Assembly (NCBI GenBank): GCA_036387475.1
Contig: DASVTR010000018.1
Coordinates: forward strand, 186,001-250,000
Length of the DNA: 64,000 bases
Reading direction: 5' to 3'
Source of the DNA: DASVTR01 sp036387475
GTDB taxonomy: Bacteria; Acidobacteriota; Blastocatellia; Pyrinomonadales; Pyrinomonadaceae
The notes below the pieces were generated by a model that was not told the origin of the DNA, did no database searches, and saw only the letters and a list, made by a program, of their open reading frames with translations. Position 1 is the stretch's first letter. Each line of letters starts with the position of its first letter. Below, one piece after another: positions 17,520 through 26,332 of this stretch. The translations under genes were made by a program, and so were the position numbers.

Positions 17520-19027
17520 TACTGTTTCCCCTCTTCTTCGAGACGGCGCTTGATGAGCAGTTCGGCTAGTGGCGGGACGACTTCCCATGCTATCTGCTCG
17601 ACAACCTTCGTCGAAAGCTGTTCGACGACGCGGCGTGCGATTGTCTCAATCACTTCGGGCGACAACTGGGCCAATCCAATCTGTCCCTGCTCTGAGGGCT
17701 GCGCTTCGCTGGTCAAAGCAGCCTCGGGCGCACTCTCCGCCTCAGGCGCGGGCGTCTCTTCATCAGGCCGGAACATTCCCGGAAGCCTCTCTGTCGGAGC
17801 TAGTTGTGATGATGTCGGCAGCTCATCGGTCGCTTGTTCCTGAGACGAATCGGCTGCGCCCGGCTGATAAAAATGGAACTCGCTGGTTGATTGCTCCTCT
17901 TCGATTGGGGCAAATTCGGCGCGTTGCTCTTCTCCCATGACTTGCGCCTCGGCAAACTCTGCCGCCTGCGGCGCGCTCTCAGTCATCGCTTCCGTTAGCT
18001 CTGACTCTATCGCGGGTTCAACCTCTGCGATGGGCGGCGCGCTCTCAAAAGACGACGAAAAGGCTTCGGCGGACGGCGCAGTCTGTGCGCGCGTCTCTGC
18101 CGCGTCTTGCAGATCGAGGATGAAATCGTCTGCCTCAGCCATCGCAGAAGAGCGCGGCATTTCGACATCATCCAGATCAAGTAAGGCGTCGTCGCCTGCC
18201 GCTGTTCTTTCAGCATTGCGCGTCGGCGTTGAAGATGACTCTAAGACTCCTGCGGTTTCGTGCGTTTTCTCCGCGAGCACGTTTGATCCTCCTGACGTAA
18301 TCGGCTGTCCTGTGCCTGCCGACGCAAGGCCTACTTCGGCCAGGTCTCGCGTCGAGAACGGCTCGGTCGGGCGCTGCTGCTGGCTCTCCCCCCTGGTCTG
18401 CCCGGCTGGGCCAAACTCGATAGCTGCCCTCGCTTCGATCATTTCGTCATCCAACTGCAAGTCTGCGAAATTCCCTTTGGACGGAGCATCGCTCTCACTT
18501 TGAGCTTCACGCCGCATGTATAGCGGAGCGGTATCGGCGGTCGCCAATTCCAGGTCGTCCATGCGCGCCTGCGTTTCCCTCTTCGGAGGCTCCGGGGGCG
18601 CGGGTAATTCCTGTGTGGCGGCTTCCTCGCTCTTGTTTCCGCTCAACAGCGAGCCAACCTTGCTGACCATCTGCCGGATTGATTGAAAAGGTTTAGTCAA
18701 GTAATCATCCGCGCCAACTCTGCGCGCCTCCGCTTCATTGAAAGGCTCAAAAGAGCCGACCAGAAGGATGACGGGAATATGGCGAAACCGCTCATCGCGC
18801 TTGATATGTTCGCAGACCTGATAGCCGTTAGGCTCTGGCATGAAAACATCTGCGAGCACGATGTCGGGCCGCACTTCTTCCAGCCGTTCGACAGCCTGCC
18901 GCCCGCTGCCGACGCTCAACACCTGCATCCCCTCGTCCTCAAAGGTGAGTTCGATGACTTTTTGAATGGCAAGTGAATCGTCTGCGAGCAGCAGCTTCCG
19001 TCCCCGTAGCAAAACGGACTCCTTCAT
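17519..19027 (-). CDS. Response regulator with long acidic linker and C-terminal helix
   Basis: 502 aa. The receiver domain spans about 10-128 with acidic pair D16/D17, phosphoacceptor D60 (VLADVFMPEPNGYQ) and K112 (YLTKPF). Residues about 140-445 are Glu/Ala/Ser-rich and probably disordered. The last 45 residues form amphipathic helices (IETIARRVVEQLSTKVVEQ, then VVPPLAELLIKRRLEEE), a pattern I associate with scaffold or polar-assembly tails such as PopZ. No kinase is adjacent. It may link signalling to gliding or polarity; that part is inference. Confidence 0.85.
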   Translation of the reverse strand: MKESVLLRGRKLLLADDSLAIQKVIELTFEDEGMQVLSVGSGRQAVERLEEVRPDIVLADVFMPEPNGYQVCEHIKRDERFRHIPVILLVGSFEPFNEAEARRVGADDYLTKPFQSIRQMVSKVGSLLSGNKSEEAATQELPAPPEPPKRETQARMDDLELATADTAPLYMRREAQSESDAPSKGNFADLQLDDEMIEARAAIEFGPAGQTRGESQQQRPTEPFSTRDLAEVGLASAGTGQPITSGGSNVLAEKTHETAGVLESSSTPTRNAERTAAGDDALLDLDDVEMPRSSAMAEADDFILDLQDAAETRAQTAPSAEAFSSSFESAPPIAEVEPAIESELTEAMTESAPQAAEFAEAQVMGEEQRAEFAPIEEEQSTSEFHFYQPGAADSSQEQATDELPTSSQLAPTERLPGMFRPDEETPAPEAESAPEAALTSEAQPSEQGQIGLAQLSPEVIETIARRVVEQLSTKVVEQIAWEVVPPLAELLIKRRLEEEGKQ

Positions 19028-19164
19028 TTGAGGTAAGCACCACCGGCGGGGCAAACTCGAACAGCTAACATTGGTGGCGCGCGGTATGTAACGAGCCAAC
19101 GGCGGACTACTCCCACAGGCCACCTTGGAAACCTAACACCCGCCGTGACAAAGCGTCAAGAAAA

Positions 19165-19295
19165 AACGATGAACGCTTCGCTCAGTTTACAGTTTTCGGT
19201 TTTCAGTTTTCAGTACAAGCAGCTTTTCTGTGCTGAAAATTGAAAACTCAAAACTGTCTTTCGTTCATCGCTCATCGTTCCGCGTTCATCGTTTT
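19165..19295. repeat. Nested heptamer hairpin: CTGAAAA set inside CGATGAA set (element E6)
   Basis: The outer arms are ACGATGAACGCTTCGC and GTTCATCGCTCATCGTTCCG. Between them lies a complete CTGAAAA-type hairpin (CAGTTTTCAGTTTTCAG ... CTGAAAATTGAAAACT) with the centre AAGCAGCTTTTCTGTGCTG. The right outer arm overlaps the last codons of the gene at 19272. Confidence 0.9.
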
Positions 19296-20192
19296 AACTA
19301 TATCATCGCTCGTATTCGGCTGACCGTCCGCCCCGTTTGAACGCAAGGTGTAAGAGTTGCGCGTGCCTTCGTACTGGTAAGGCTTGAGCCAGGGGTCAAT
19401 GCGGATGACGCGACGCAGGTAGCGCGGGTTGAGATGGTCAACGAGCGCGCGCTCGGTTTGCGCTTCGACGTAGAAGCCGCGCTCGCGGCGGAAAGCTTCG
19501 AGCGCCGCCGCCACTGTTTCCAACTCTTCGCGAGCGCGTGTTCTTTTCTGCTCGTTGATACCATTTACGAGCAATTCCACGTCGGCCCAGCCGCCACTGC
19601 CCGTCTTAATCCTGGCGACGCGCCATTTCTTGTCGCTCCCCTTCGAGAGACGAAATTCAGCTTCGACCACGGCTTCGACTACCGCCGACGGAATGTCTCC
19701 AAGCGAGAGCGCAGACACGCTCTTGACGCGCACTGCATCAGACGGAAGCTCAATCCCGGCCAGTTCTGCTATCAGGCAACGCGCTTGCCGCACGCCCGGA
19801 TCGGATTCCTCTGCTCCGTTGACATCTGGACTCGTCTCGGAACAAGCGCTCTCCATCTCTTCAACATTAAGAGCGCGCAGGATCAGCCCTATCTCTTCCC
19901 AACGATTATCGCCCGTCCTGATTTCCGCGATGCGCCACCCCGTCTTCTTCTCCTTGACGAAGCGAAACGCCGTCCCGATTTGCGCCAGCACGTCTACGGT
20001 TAATTTGTCAGGCGAGGAAAGGCTCTTGACACGGACGGCAGCCGACGGCAACTCTATGCCCTCTGCGCGGCGGATAACATTCCGCGCCGCACCCGCGCTG
20101 AGCGGACTCTTCGACTGCGCGTAGCCGGAAGCCGCCACACAGGGCAGCAGCAAGGCGGCAGCGAAGCTCAGAAAGAATTGACGCTTGCTCAT
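19272..20192 (-). CDS. Exported protein with C-terminal type II secretion G-like (pseudopilin) domain
   Basis: 306 aa with a signal peptide (MSKRQFFLSFAAALLLPCV). Residues about 30-215 hold two copies of a repeat with the pattern (I)ELP(S)(A/D)AVRVKS(L/V)S...GTAFRFVKEKKTGWRIAEIRTG. The C-terminal 85 residues resemble the globular part of GspG (LETVAAALEAFRRERGFYV...YLRRVIRIDPWLKPYQYEG...SNGADGQPNTSDDI), including the region that binds calcium in pseudopilins. The usual prepilin N-terminus is absent, so it is unlikely to be assembled as a pilin. The last residues (TMNAER) come from the E6 arm. Confidence 0.75.
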   Translation of the reverse strand: MSKRQFFLSFAAALLLPCVAASGYAQSKSPLSAGAARNVIRRAEGIELPSAAVRVKSLSSPDKLTVDVLAQIGTAFRFVKEKKTGWRIAEIRTGDNRWEEIGLILRALNVEEMESACSETSPDVNGAEESDPGVRQARCLIAELAGIELPSDAVRVKSVSALSLGDIPSAVVEAVVEAEFRLSKGSDKKWRVARIKTGSGGWADVELLVNGINEQKRTRAREELETVAAALEAFRRERGFYVEAQTERALVDHLNPRYLRRVIRIDPWLKPYQYEGTRNSYTLRSNGADGQPNTSDDIVKTMNAER

Positions 20193-20197
20193 CCTCT

Positions 20198-20602
20198 TTA
20201 TGACCCGGCTTTGCTGATGAGCATGCGGAGCATGATTTGTAGCTGCGCGGTCGTGAAAGGCTTGGGAAGAAAAACGACGGCTCCGGCGGCGAAGCTGTCC
20301 GAAGAGAGCTTTGGATTCTGCTCGGCGGTCATCATCATGACGGGAATGCGCATCAGGCGTTTTTCCGTTTTCATATAACGGACAATCTCAGGCCCCTGTA
20401 TGTGCGGCATCACGACATCGAAGATGCCTGCAACAAAGTCTGCGTCCGTTTGCAGAATCTTGTAGGCTTCGCGGCCATCGCGCGCGGCCACGACCGTAAA
20501 GCCTTCCTTCTCGACGATGGCTGTGACGAGGCGCAGGATGGCCGGATCGTCGTCGGCGACGAGAATGCGACGTGAGGTTGCTTGTGCGTCCTGTGCTAAC
20601 AC
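20198..20602 (-). CDS. Single-domain response regulator (CheY-like)
   Basis: 134 aa, GTG start at 20602 with AAGGTG 6 nt upstream. One receiver domain: acidic residues D17-D19 (LVADDDP), phosphoacceptor D62 (FDVVMP), conserved Thr in VMMMTAEQN and Lys in FLPKPF. There is no output domain, so it acts on a partner protein. It starts 21 nt after the pdxA stop codon and ends 6 bp before the next gene begins, so it is probably co-transcribed with both. Confidence 0.9.
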   Translation of the reverse strand: MLAQDAQATSRRILVADDDPAILRLVTAIVEKEGFTVVAARDGREAYKILQTDADFVAGIFDVVMPHIQGPEIVRYMKTEKRLMRIPVMMMTAEQNPKLSSDSFAAGAVVFLPKPFTTAQLQIMLRMLISKAGS

Positions 20603-20623
20603 TTTGACACCTTGCTTTGGTAG

Positions 20624-21691
20624 TTAAGCTTCGACCGCGCGCCCGCTCTCTTCGGCGCGAGTTGACAACTCGACGGCCAGAGTAATTGCCGCCGTCATGC
20701 TGGAATGCTCCGCCAGCCCCTTGCCCGCAATGTCGAAAGCCGTTCCGTGATCCACAGAGGTACGGATAAACGGCAGGCCCAGTGTGACGTTGACCGCCTC
20801 GCCAAACGAGAGACACTTGACGGGAATCATCGCCTGGTCATGATAACACGCCACGACCCCGTCAAACTCACCGCGCGAGGCGCGCAGGAATACTGTGTCC
20901 GCCGAAAAGGGGCCTTGCACGTTCATATCGTCGCGCCCGCGACAAGCTTCGACCGCCGGGACAATCTCGGCAGCTTCTTCGACGCCGAAGAGACCGCCCT
21001 CTGCGCCGTGCGGATTCAAAGCGGCGACGGCGATGCGCGGCTTCTCTATGCCCCAGCGCTTTAGCTCACGATGCGCCAGGCTAATTGTCCGAACAAGGCG
21101 GTCGCGCTCGACCATCCGAATCGCTTCGGCCAGGGGCACGTGCGTTGACAGGAGAACGATGCGCAGGTTGGAGGCGACGAAGGCCATCGCGTATTCCTCC
21201 GTGCCGGTCAGATGCGCCAGAAATTCCGTGTGGCCCGGAAAGCTGTAGCCGCCCAGGAATAGAGCGCGCTTATTAATCGGGGCGGTCGCAATCGCATCCA
21301 GACTTCCGGCGGCGCAAAGCTCGACCGCCGCTTCGATATATTGCGCGGCGGCCTTGCCCGCCGCACCGGATTCAATGCCCGGCTCGATGTGGCCGCTGAC
21401 GTTATCCAGGTGAAAGATAACAGGCTCGGTGAGATGCTGTGGAAGCCGCTCGTCGCGGCGCACGATGTCGTAGCCGCATTGCAAATCGAGTGTGCGAGCG
21501 GTATGGGCCAGCAGTTGCGCGTCGCCGATGATGACGGGTACGCAAATGCGTTGTACCTCTTCTTCGGCCACGGCTTTGAGCACCACTTCGGGGCCGATGC
21601 CTGCCGGATCGCCCATCGTAATGCCGATGCGCGGCAATCGCCGCCGAGCGCGCGGCACTCTCTGAGACGTACTTTGTGGCGACTCCGTCAT
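20624..21691 (-). CDS. pdxA: 4-hydroxythreonine-4-phosphate dehydrogenase
   Basis: 355 aa from MTESPQST; the frame extends 17 codons further but starts weakly. PdxA oxidises 4-phosphohydroxy-L-threonine in deoxyxylulose-5-phosphate-dependent vitamin B6 synthesis. Seen: PRIGITMGDPAGIGPEVVLKA, the metal histidine in FPGHTEFLAHLTGT, VALNPHGAEGG, and the second metal site in VACYHDQAMIPVK, then FIRTSVDHGTAFDIAG. A basic N-terminal extension (about 20 residues) is unusual. pdxJ is not in the window. Confidence 0.95.
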   Translation of the reverse strand: MTESPQSTSQRVPRARRRLPRIGITMGDPAGIGPEVVLKAVAEEEVQRICVPVIIGDAQLLAHTARTLDLQCGYDIVRRDERLPQHLTEPVIFHLDNVSGHIEPGIESGAAGKAAAQYIEAAVELCAAGSLDAIATAPINKRALFLGGYSFPGHTEFLAHLTGTEEYAMAFVASNLRIVLLSTHVPLAEAIRMVERDRLVRTISLAHRELKRWGIEKPRIAVAALNPHGAEGGLFGVEEAAEIVPAVEACRGRDDMNVQGPFSADTVFLRASRGEFDGVVACYHDQAMIPVKCLSFGEAVNVTLGLPFIRTSVDHGTAFDIAGKGLAEHSSMTAAITLAVELSTRAEESGRAVEA

Positions 21692-21778
21692 GGTTCGACA
21701 TGGACGCTTCGGTGCGCGAGATCGCTCGCGCCCGGCGCGCATAATCGCAAGAAAGATGAGAAGCCGAAGACGCGCCCC

Positions 21779-22141
21779 CTACTCGGCAGCGCCATCCGAT
21801 TCGCGGTCTTCAGCCTTGTACATATACTTGATGCAGCGCTTGAGCAAGAGCAGGTTCGGGGCTGACTTGCGGTTGACCTTGAGCGCGCCGCGATCATACC
21901 ACTCGATTGTGCCTTCGATCTCTTCGCCGTCCGTCAGGACAATGACCATCATTGTGTGCGCGTCAATCTGCTTCTTGTAGTAGAAAATTTCTGCGTTTGT
22001 TTCGTTCGGCGGCGGAACGCGCTTACGCACCTGCACGGACGATGGCCCGGAGCGATGCTCTCGTGCCTGATTGCTATTGTCTCCGCCCCCGCCGGAGCGC
22101 GCCGGGCTGCCGTTGCTCGCGCGTTCCTTTTGATGCGACAT
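21779..22141 (-). CDS. hfq: Hfq-like RNA-binding protein with Gly/Ser-rich N-terminal extension
   Basis: 120 aa from MSHQKERAS, with AAAGGG upstream. Residues 1-50 are polar and Gly/Arg-rich. Residues about 52-115 show an Sm/Hfq-like pattern: helix (ETNAEIFYYKKQID), strand with a Gly turn (VIVLTDGEEIEGTIEWYDRGAL), and the Sm2-like strand (LLLLKRCIKYMYKAE; YKH of classical Hfq is replaced by MYK). Classical Hfq has its extension at the C-terminus, so this arrangement is unusual. It follows ftsZ in the same direction. Fold assignment is by eye; an unrelated Sm-like protein is possible. Confidence 0.65.
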   Translation of the reverse strand: MSHQKERASNGSPARSGGGGDNSNQAREHRSGPSSVQVRKRVPPPNETNAEIFYYKKQIDAHTMMVIVLTDGEEIEGTIEWYDRGALKVNRKSAPNLLLLKRCIKYMYKAEDRESDGAAE

Positions 22142-22387
22142 GTCGCGCCCTTTACCTTTAACTTCTGCCAGCGTAGTTCTAATAAGTTTGCGGTTCACTT
22201 GACCTTCATACCTCCAACGGTTATCTGAGGGAATACGGTTCACACGCCGCGCGCACAAATCTTGTACGTCTGGACGGGCGCGAAACCAAAAACACTCTCG
22301 CAGGCTGCGGCCATTCAAGGAGAGAAGCTAAAATTTTACCCGTAATGGAAATCCTGCAAGGGAATGCGCGACATACTACACTAAAGA

Positions 22388-22528
22388 GGGCAAAAGGCAA
22401 ATGGTAAATGGTAAGGGTTTGGAAAATAAGCGGGCCAAGCTGGTAAAAATGAAGAAGGCAAAAGTGAGCGGGCGAGGAAAGCCGCCAGACTTCACTTTTG
22501 CCTTTTACCTTTTTACTTTTACCTTCCT
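22388..22528. repeat. Heptamer hairpin, GGCAAAA word set (element E7)
   Basis: Left arm words GGCAAAA, GGCAAAT, GGTAAAT; right arm CTTTTGCCTTTTACCTTTTT. A second short array (AAGGCAAAAGTGAG / CTTCACTTTTGCC) lies inside with a GGCGAGGAAAGCCGCC stem. It starts at the ftsZ stop codon. Confidence 0.85.
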
Positions 22529-23692
22529 TCAGTCTGCTTTCTTGCGAATGAAGGTGGGCACATCTATATCATCTGTGCGCGTCGGGTTGACTAAGGGTCG
22601 CTGTGTGTCGTCGCCCGGCGTTCTGGTATAGCGCGACGGTGAAGAGGCCATAGCGGCGCTCGCAGAGTGCGCACCGGCATCTGCCGATTCCTTATCAAAG
22701 CCCGTGGCGATGACCGTAATCTTCATCTCGTCACGCAAAGATTCATCAATCACCGCGCCGAAGATGATGTTGGCATCCTCGTCCGCAGCCTCGCGGATAA
22801 TCGAAGACGCTTCGTTAACTTCATAGAGCGTCAAATCCGGCCCGCCTGTAATGTTGATGAGCACGCCCTTCGCGCCTTCGATGGTCGCTTCTTCAAGGAG
22901 CGGGCTGGAGATGGCCTGCTGTGTGGCTTCCATCGCGCGATGTTCGCCTGAAGCGCGGCCAGCGCCCATCAGGGCCAGACCCATGCCTGCCATAATCGCC
23001 TTCACGTCTGCGAAATCCAGATTGATAAGGCCCGGCACAGTAATCAAATCCGAGATGCCCTGGACGGCTTGACGAAGCACGTCGTCTGCGACCTTGAAAG
23101 AATCAGCGAGCGAGACGCCACGCTCGACCGTGTGCAGCAGGCGCTCGTTCGGAATCGTGATGACCGTGTCAACGCACTCGCGCAATTCTCTCAAGCCGTG
23201 GTCGGCCTGCTGCATCCTGCGGCGACCCTCGAAATGAAACGGCTTGGTGACGACGGCCACCGTCAGGGCGTTTAACTCGGTGGCGAGGCTGGCGATAATC
23301 GGGGCTGCGCCCGTGCCCGTGCCGCCGCCGAGGCCAGTCGTCACAAAGACCATGTCAGCGCCTTCGAGCACCTCTATGATTTTCTCTGTATCTTCGAGCG
23401 CGGCGTCGCGTCCGATGTGAGGGTTAGCCCCTGCGCCCAGGCCTTTAGTCAGTTTGCCGCCGAGTTGAATCTTGATCGGCGCGCGTGAACGCTTGAGCGC
23501 CTGCAAATCCGTGTTGGCGACGAGGAACTCTATGCCCTCGATGCCTGCTTCAATCATGCGATTGACGGCGTTGCCGCCGCCGCCGCCAACGCCGATTACT
23601 TTAATACGCGCACCCGTTATTGGCGGGTCGTCATCTATGAAAATATTAATGGCACTGCCCGGCTGGCGGCTGTCCGATGTCATATTATTCAC
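22529..23692 (-). CDS. ftsZ: Cell division GTPase FtsZ
   Basis: 387 aa from a GTG at 23692, preferred because GGAGAGG lies 5-6 nt upstream; an ATG 3 codons later and one 7 codons earlier are alternatives. The GTPase domain has GVGGGGGNAVNRMIE, FVANTDLQAL, the tubulin signature GLGGGTGTGAAP, and NFAD (LDFADVKAIM). The C-terminal linker is short and ends in RTDDIDVPTFIRKKAD, the conserved peptide that binds FtsA. It is the last gene of the dcw cluster. Confidence 0.98.
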   Translation of the reverse strand: MNNMTSDSRQPGSAINIFIDDDPPITGARIKVIGVGGGGGNAVNRMIEAGIEGIEFLVANTDLQALKRSRAPIKIQLGGKLTKGLGAGANPHIGRDAALEDTEKIIEVLEGADMVFVTTGLGGGTGTGAAPIIASLATELNALTVAVVTKPFHFEGRRRMQQADHGLRELRECVDTVITIPNERLLHTVERGVSLADSFKVADDVLRQAVQGISDLITVPGLINLDFADVKAIMAGMGLALMGAGRASGEHRAMEATQQAISSPLLEEATIEGAKGVLINITGGPDLTLYEVNEASSIIREAADEDANIIFGAVIDESLRDEMKITVIATGFDKESADAGAHSASAAMASSPSRYTRTPGDDTQRPLVNPTRTDDIDVPTFIRKKAD

Positions 23693-23825
23693 TGTCCTCT
23701 CCTTCGGAAGCATTTGAGGAGTTCCGAACTCAACTTTCGTTTATATTGGGCTGTTCGCGCCGGGGGCATCTATATCTTGCGGACTACATCTTGTGCCGGC
23801 TGGCGCGGCAGCATACAACAACTTG

Positions 23826-25088
23826 TCAAAAAATACTACTGAAGCGATGACGAAATTTTGAGACGAAGTGCGTCAGCTTCGTCGTCGAGCCTCTTTTTCC
23901 GACACCGGCACGCGCTTCTGCGCCTTGCGTGCGTTGCGCGACCAACGAAAGACCGGAGGCGGCAGCCCATGCGGGGCTTTGAATATCTTCAATGAGGCCG
24001 CCAAAGCGGTCTCTTTCCGGATAGCCGAGGCGCACCGGCGCATCAAAGACCTGCTCTGCAATCTCCGTCATTCCGCTCAGGAGAGAGCCACCGCCCGTCA
24101 ACACGACGCCGCTCGACAGTTGGCGCTCCCAGCCCGAATCTCTAATCTCGTCTGCGACCTGCATCAAGACCTCTTCGGCGCGCGGCTGCAAGATGTCGCA
24201 GAGAATCTGCCGCGAGAGTTGTCGCGGCGGGCGTCCTCCAACGGAAGGGACTTCGACCAACTCTCCACGCTCCACCTCGTTCAAAGAAGAACTCGAAGCA
24301 GAGCCGACGAGGCGTTTAATCTTCTCTGCCTCTGGAATCGGCGTGCGCAGGCCAAACGCTATATCGTTTGTGAAATGCGAGCCGCCGACCGCGAAGACGG
24401 CTGTGTGTTGCACCGCGCCGCGCTGGTAAATGATGAGTCCGGTCGTCTCTGCACCAATGTCAACGAGTGCTGCGCCAAACTCTTTATCATCATCCGTCAA
24501 AGAAGCTTCGGCGGCGGCGAGTTGTTCGAGCACCATGTCTGCGACGACCAGCCCGGCGCGATTGACAGCGTTGATAGCATTCTGTCTGGCCGTCACGGGG
24601 CTGGTCACGATGTGGACTTTGACGGCGAGACGCGCGCCAATCATCCCGACGGGATCGTTGATGCCGTCCTGATCGTCAACAATAAATTCCTGTGGCAAGC
24701 GGTCGACGATTTCTCGCCCGGCGGGCAGTTGAATCGCACAGGCAGAGTCAATCGCACGACGGACATCATCGGGCGTAATCTCGCGGTCGCGGCCAGAGAC
24801 TGCGACAATCGCCTGTCCGTTAAAGCCCATGATGTGCGAACCTGCGAGGTTGATCGTCACCTCTTCCGTTTCCAGCCCGCTCATGCGCTCTGCGTCTTCG
24901 ACCGCGCGCTTGATGGCATCGACGGCGGCATCCGGGTTGACGATGACGCCTTTACGCAAGCCTCTTGCTTCGGCCTCGCCGATGCCGACGATTTCCAGCA
25001 AGCCGCTATCGCCGCGCTCGCCGACGATACACGTCACCTTGCTCGTTCCAATATCAAGGCCGACAGTATGTGACGCGCGTTTAGCCAT
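23826..25088 (-). CDS. ftsA: Cell division protein FtsA
   Basis: 420 aa from MAKRAS (AAAGGA 6 nt before the ATG). Actin-like ATPase that anchors FtsZ to the membrane. Seen: phosphate-1 loop (GLDIGTSKVTCIVGE), the 1C-domain region (ITPDDVRRAIDSA), phosphate-2 (GAALVDIGAETTGLIIY), adenosine loop (VVLTGGGSLLSGMTEIA), and a C-terminal amphipathic membrane helix (TKLTHFVSKFRHRFSSIF). It is 133 bp upstream of ftsZ and follows ftsQ. Confidence 0.97.
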   Translation of the reverse strand: MAKRASHTVGLDIGTSKVTCIVGERGDSGLLEIVGIGEAEARGLRKGVIVNPDAAVDAIKRAVEDAERMSGLETEEVTINLAGSHIMGFNGQAIVAVSGRDREITPDDVRRAIDSACAIQLPAGREIVDRLPQEFIVDDQDGINDPVGMIGARLAVKVHIVTSPVTARQNAINAVNRAGLVVADMVLEQLAAAEASLTDDDKEFGAALVDIGAETTGLIIYQRGAVQHTAVFAVGGSHFTNDIAFGLRTPIPEAEKIKRLVGSASSSSLNEVERGELVEVPSVGGRPPRQLSRQILCDILQPRAEEVLMQVADEIRDSGWERQLSSGVVLTGGGSLLSGMTEIAEQVFDAPVRLGYPERDRFGGLIEDIQSPAWAAASGLSLVAQRTQGAEARAGVGKRGSTTKLTHFVSKFRHRFSSIF

Positions 25089-25105
25089 TCGATTCCTTTC
25101 GCGTT

Positions 25106-25176
25106 TCAATTTTCAGTTTTCGGTTTTCAGTTAAAAGCAACTTGTCTGTGCTGAAAACTGAAAACTCAAAACTGTA
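25106..25176. repeat. Heptamer hairpin, CTGAAAA word set (element E8)
   Basis: Arms CAATTTTCAGTTTTCGG... and CTGAAAACTGAAAACTCAAA flank the centre AAGCAACTTGTCTGTG, which resembles that of the inner hairpin of E6. It lies between ftsQ and ftsA. Confidence 0.9.
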
Positions 25177-25184
25177 AATTACAT

Positions 25185-26309
25185 TCACCCGACACGGCGT
25201 GGGCGAGTTTCGCCCTTATCTTTATTCTTCTCAGCTTTCTTCCTGGCCTCTTCTTTCTTGTTCTGTTCCTTTTTGGCCCGCTCCTCTTTATCTTTGCGCG
25301 GGGCATTATTTCTCGTCTCTTTATTCCGTGCGGCTGGCTTGTCCGGCTCTATTGGGCGAGCGTTGTTCTTAGCACGCTCTGCCTCAGTTTCACTTGAAGC
25401 AGGAGGAGCGCTTGCCGCGCCGCCACCGCAGAGCGGCATTCCCGGCGCTGTGCCAATCAGCACGCTACTGTTCGGCTTGACCATCAGATAAGTGATGAAA
25501 GGCCCGCACTGTGTATTGCGATGGGCGTCCAACTTATCGAGCGCCAGCCGTAAATGGCTGCTGATATTCTTCTGGCCGAGGAAACGGACTTCGATTTGCG
25601 AATCGTCGCCCGCCAGTTGGACTCTCACGTCCTGCAAATCAGCCAGGTCAACTTCGCTGATACGCTCGCCGAGTCCTGCCGCTTCCCAATCGCGCGCGAG
25701 TTCAACGTATTTCTGTATGCGCTCGCGGTTGGCTGCGCGCGCGGCGTCGGTTTCCGCTTCATCCCAGCCGCGTATGAAAAAAGCAGGCATTCTATCCGTC
25801 GGCGACATGGCATTGAGCGTCACGGCATCTTCATCCACCCAGATGAATTTTCCGTTCGCCGTCCGCACTACGGCGAGCGGCGTGCGTTCCGTCACGCGCA
25901 CGCGCAGGCCATCCGGCAAAACGCGCGAGACGATAGCCCTTCGCACCCAAGGCACGCGCTCAAGCTCTCTGCTGACCGCCGCCAGATCAATTCGCCAGAC
26001 ACCGGTCTGGGCCGCCGCACGACGCACGATACGCGTAATCTCGTCTGCGCTGGCCCGCGTCGTCGGGTTAACATCAACAATGCGGGCCTGAAAAAACGAG
26101 GCCGAAGCCGCCGCACGATAGCCCGCGAAGAGGAGCACGCCCGCGACTACGGCCAGCAGAATCTTACCCACGAGCGGAAGATATGCGAGCACCGTGCGCA
26201 GAGTGCCGCCTCCGGCGCTGCTGCTCCTCGCAGAGCGGTCGCGGCGCGCTGGCTTCTGCACGATTCCGCCCGCGCGTCCCTTACCACCAGCCGCGCCGCG
26301 CGCAGACAT
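25185..26309 (-). CDS. ftsQ: Cell division protein FtsQ/DivIB
   Basis: 374 aa from MSARGAAGGK; the frame continues upstream over murB, but this ATG is 24 bp after the murB stop. Basic cytoplasmic tail, one membrane span (about 48-66, VGKILLAVVAGVLLFAGYR), POTRA domain (FFQARIVDVNPTTRASADEITRIV), then the FtsQ beta domain with WVRRAIVSRVLPDGLRVRVTERTPLAV. It bridges FtsL/FtsB and divisome proteins. The C-terminal 85 residues are an unusual Lys/Glu/Arg/Asn-rich tail (KKEQNKKEEARKKAEKNKDK), absent from standard FtsQ. Confidence 0.92.
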   Translation of the reverse strand: MSARGAAGGKGRAGGIVQKPARRDRSARSSSAGGGTLRTVLAYLPLVGKILLAVVAGVLLFAGYRAAASASFFQARIVDVNPTTRASADEITRIVRRAAAQTGVWRIDLAAVSRELERVPWVRRAIVSRVLPDGLRVRVTERTPLAVVRTANGKFIWVDEDAVTLNAMSPTDRMPAFFIRGWDEAETDAARAANRERIQKYVELARDWEAAGLGERISEVDLADLQDVRVQLAGDDSQIEVRFLGQKNISSHLRLALDKLDAHRNTQCGPFITYLMVKPNSSVLIGTAPGMPLCGGGAASAPPASSETEAERAKNNARPIEPDKPAARNKETRNNAPRKDKEERAKKEQNKKEEARKKAEKNKDKGETRPRRVG

Positions 26310-26332
26310 TCTCGGTGTGATGACTTGCTCTT

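Noticed and set aside
23868..25073. Long plus-strand frame (401 codons) antisense to ftsA
   Set aside because: It covers ftsA on the other strand, has no ribosome site and its product has no recognisable domain.
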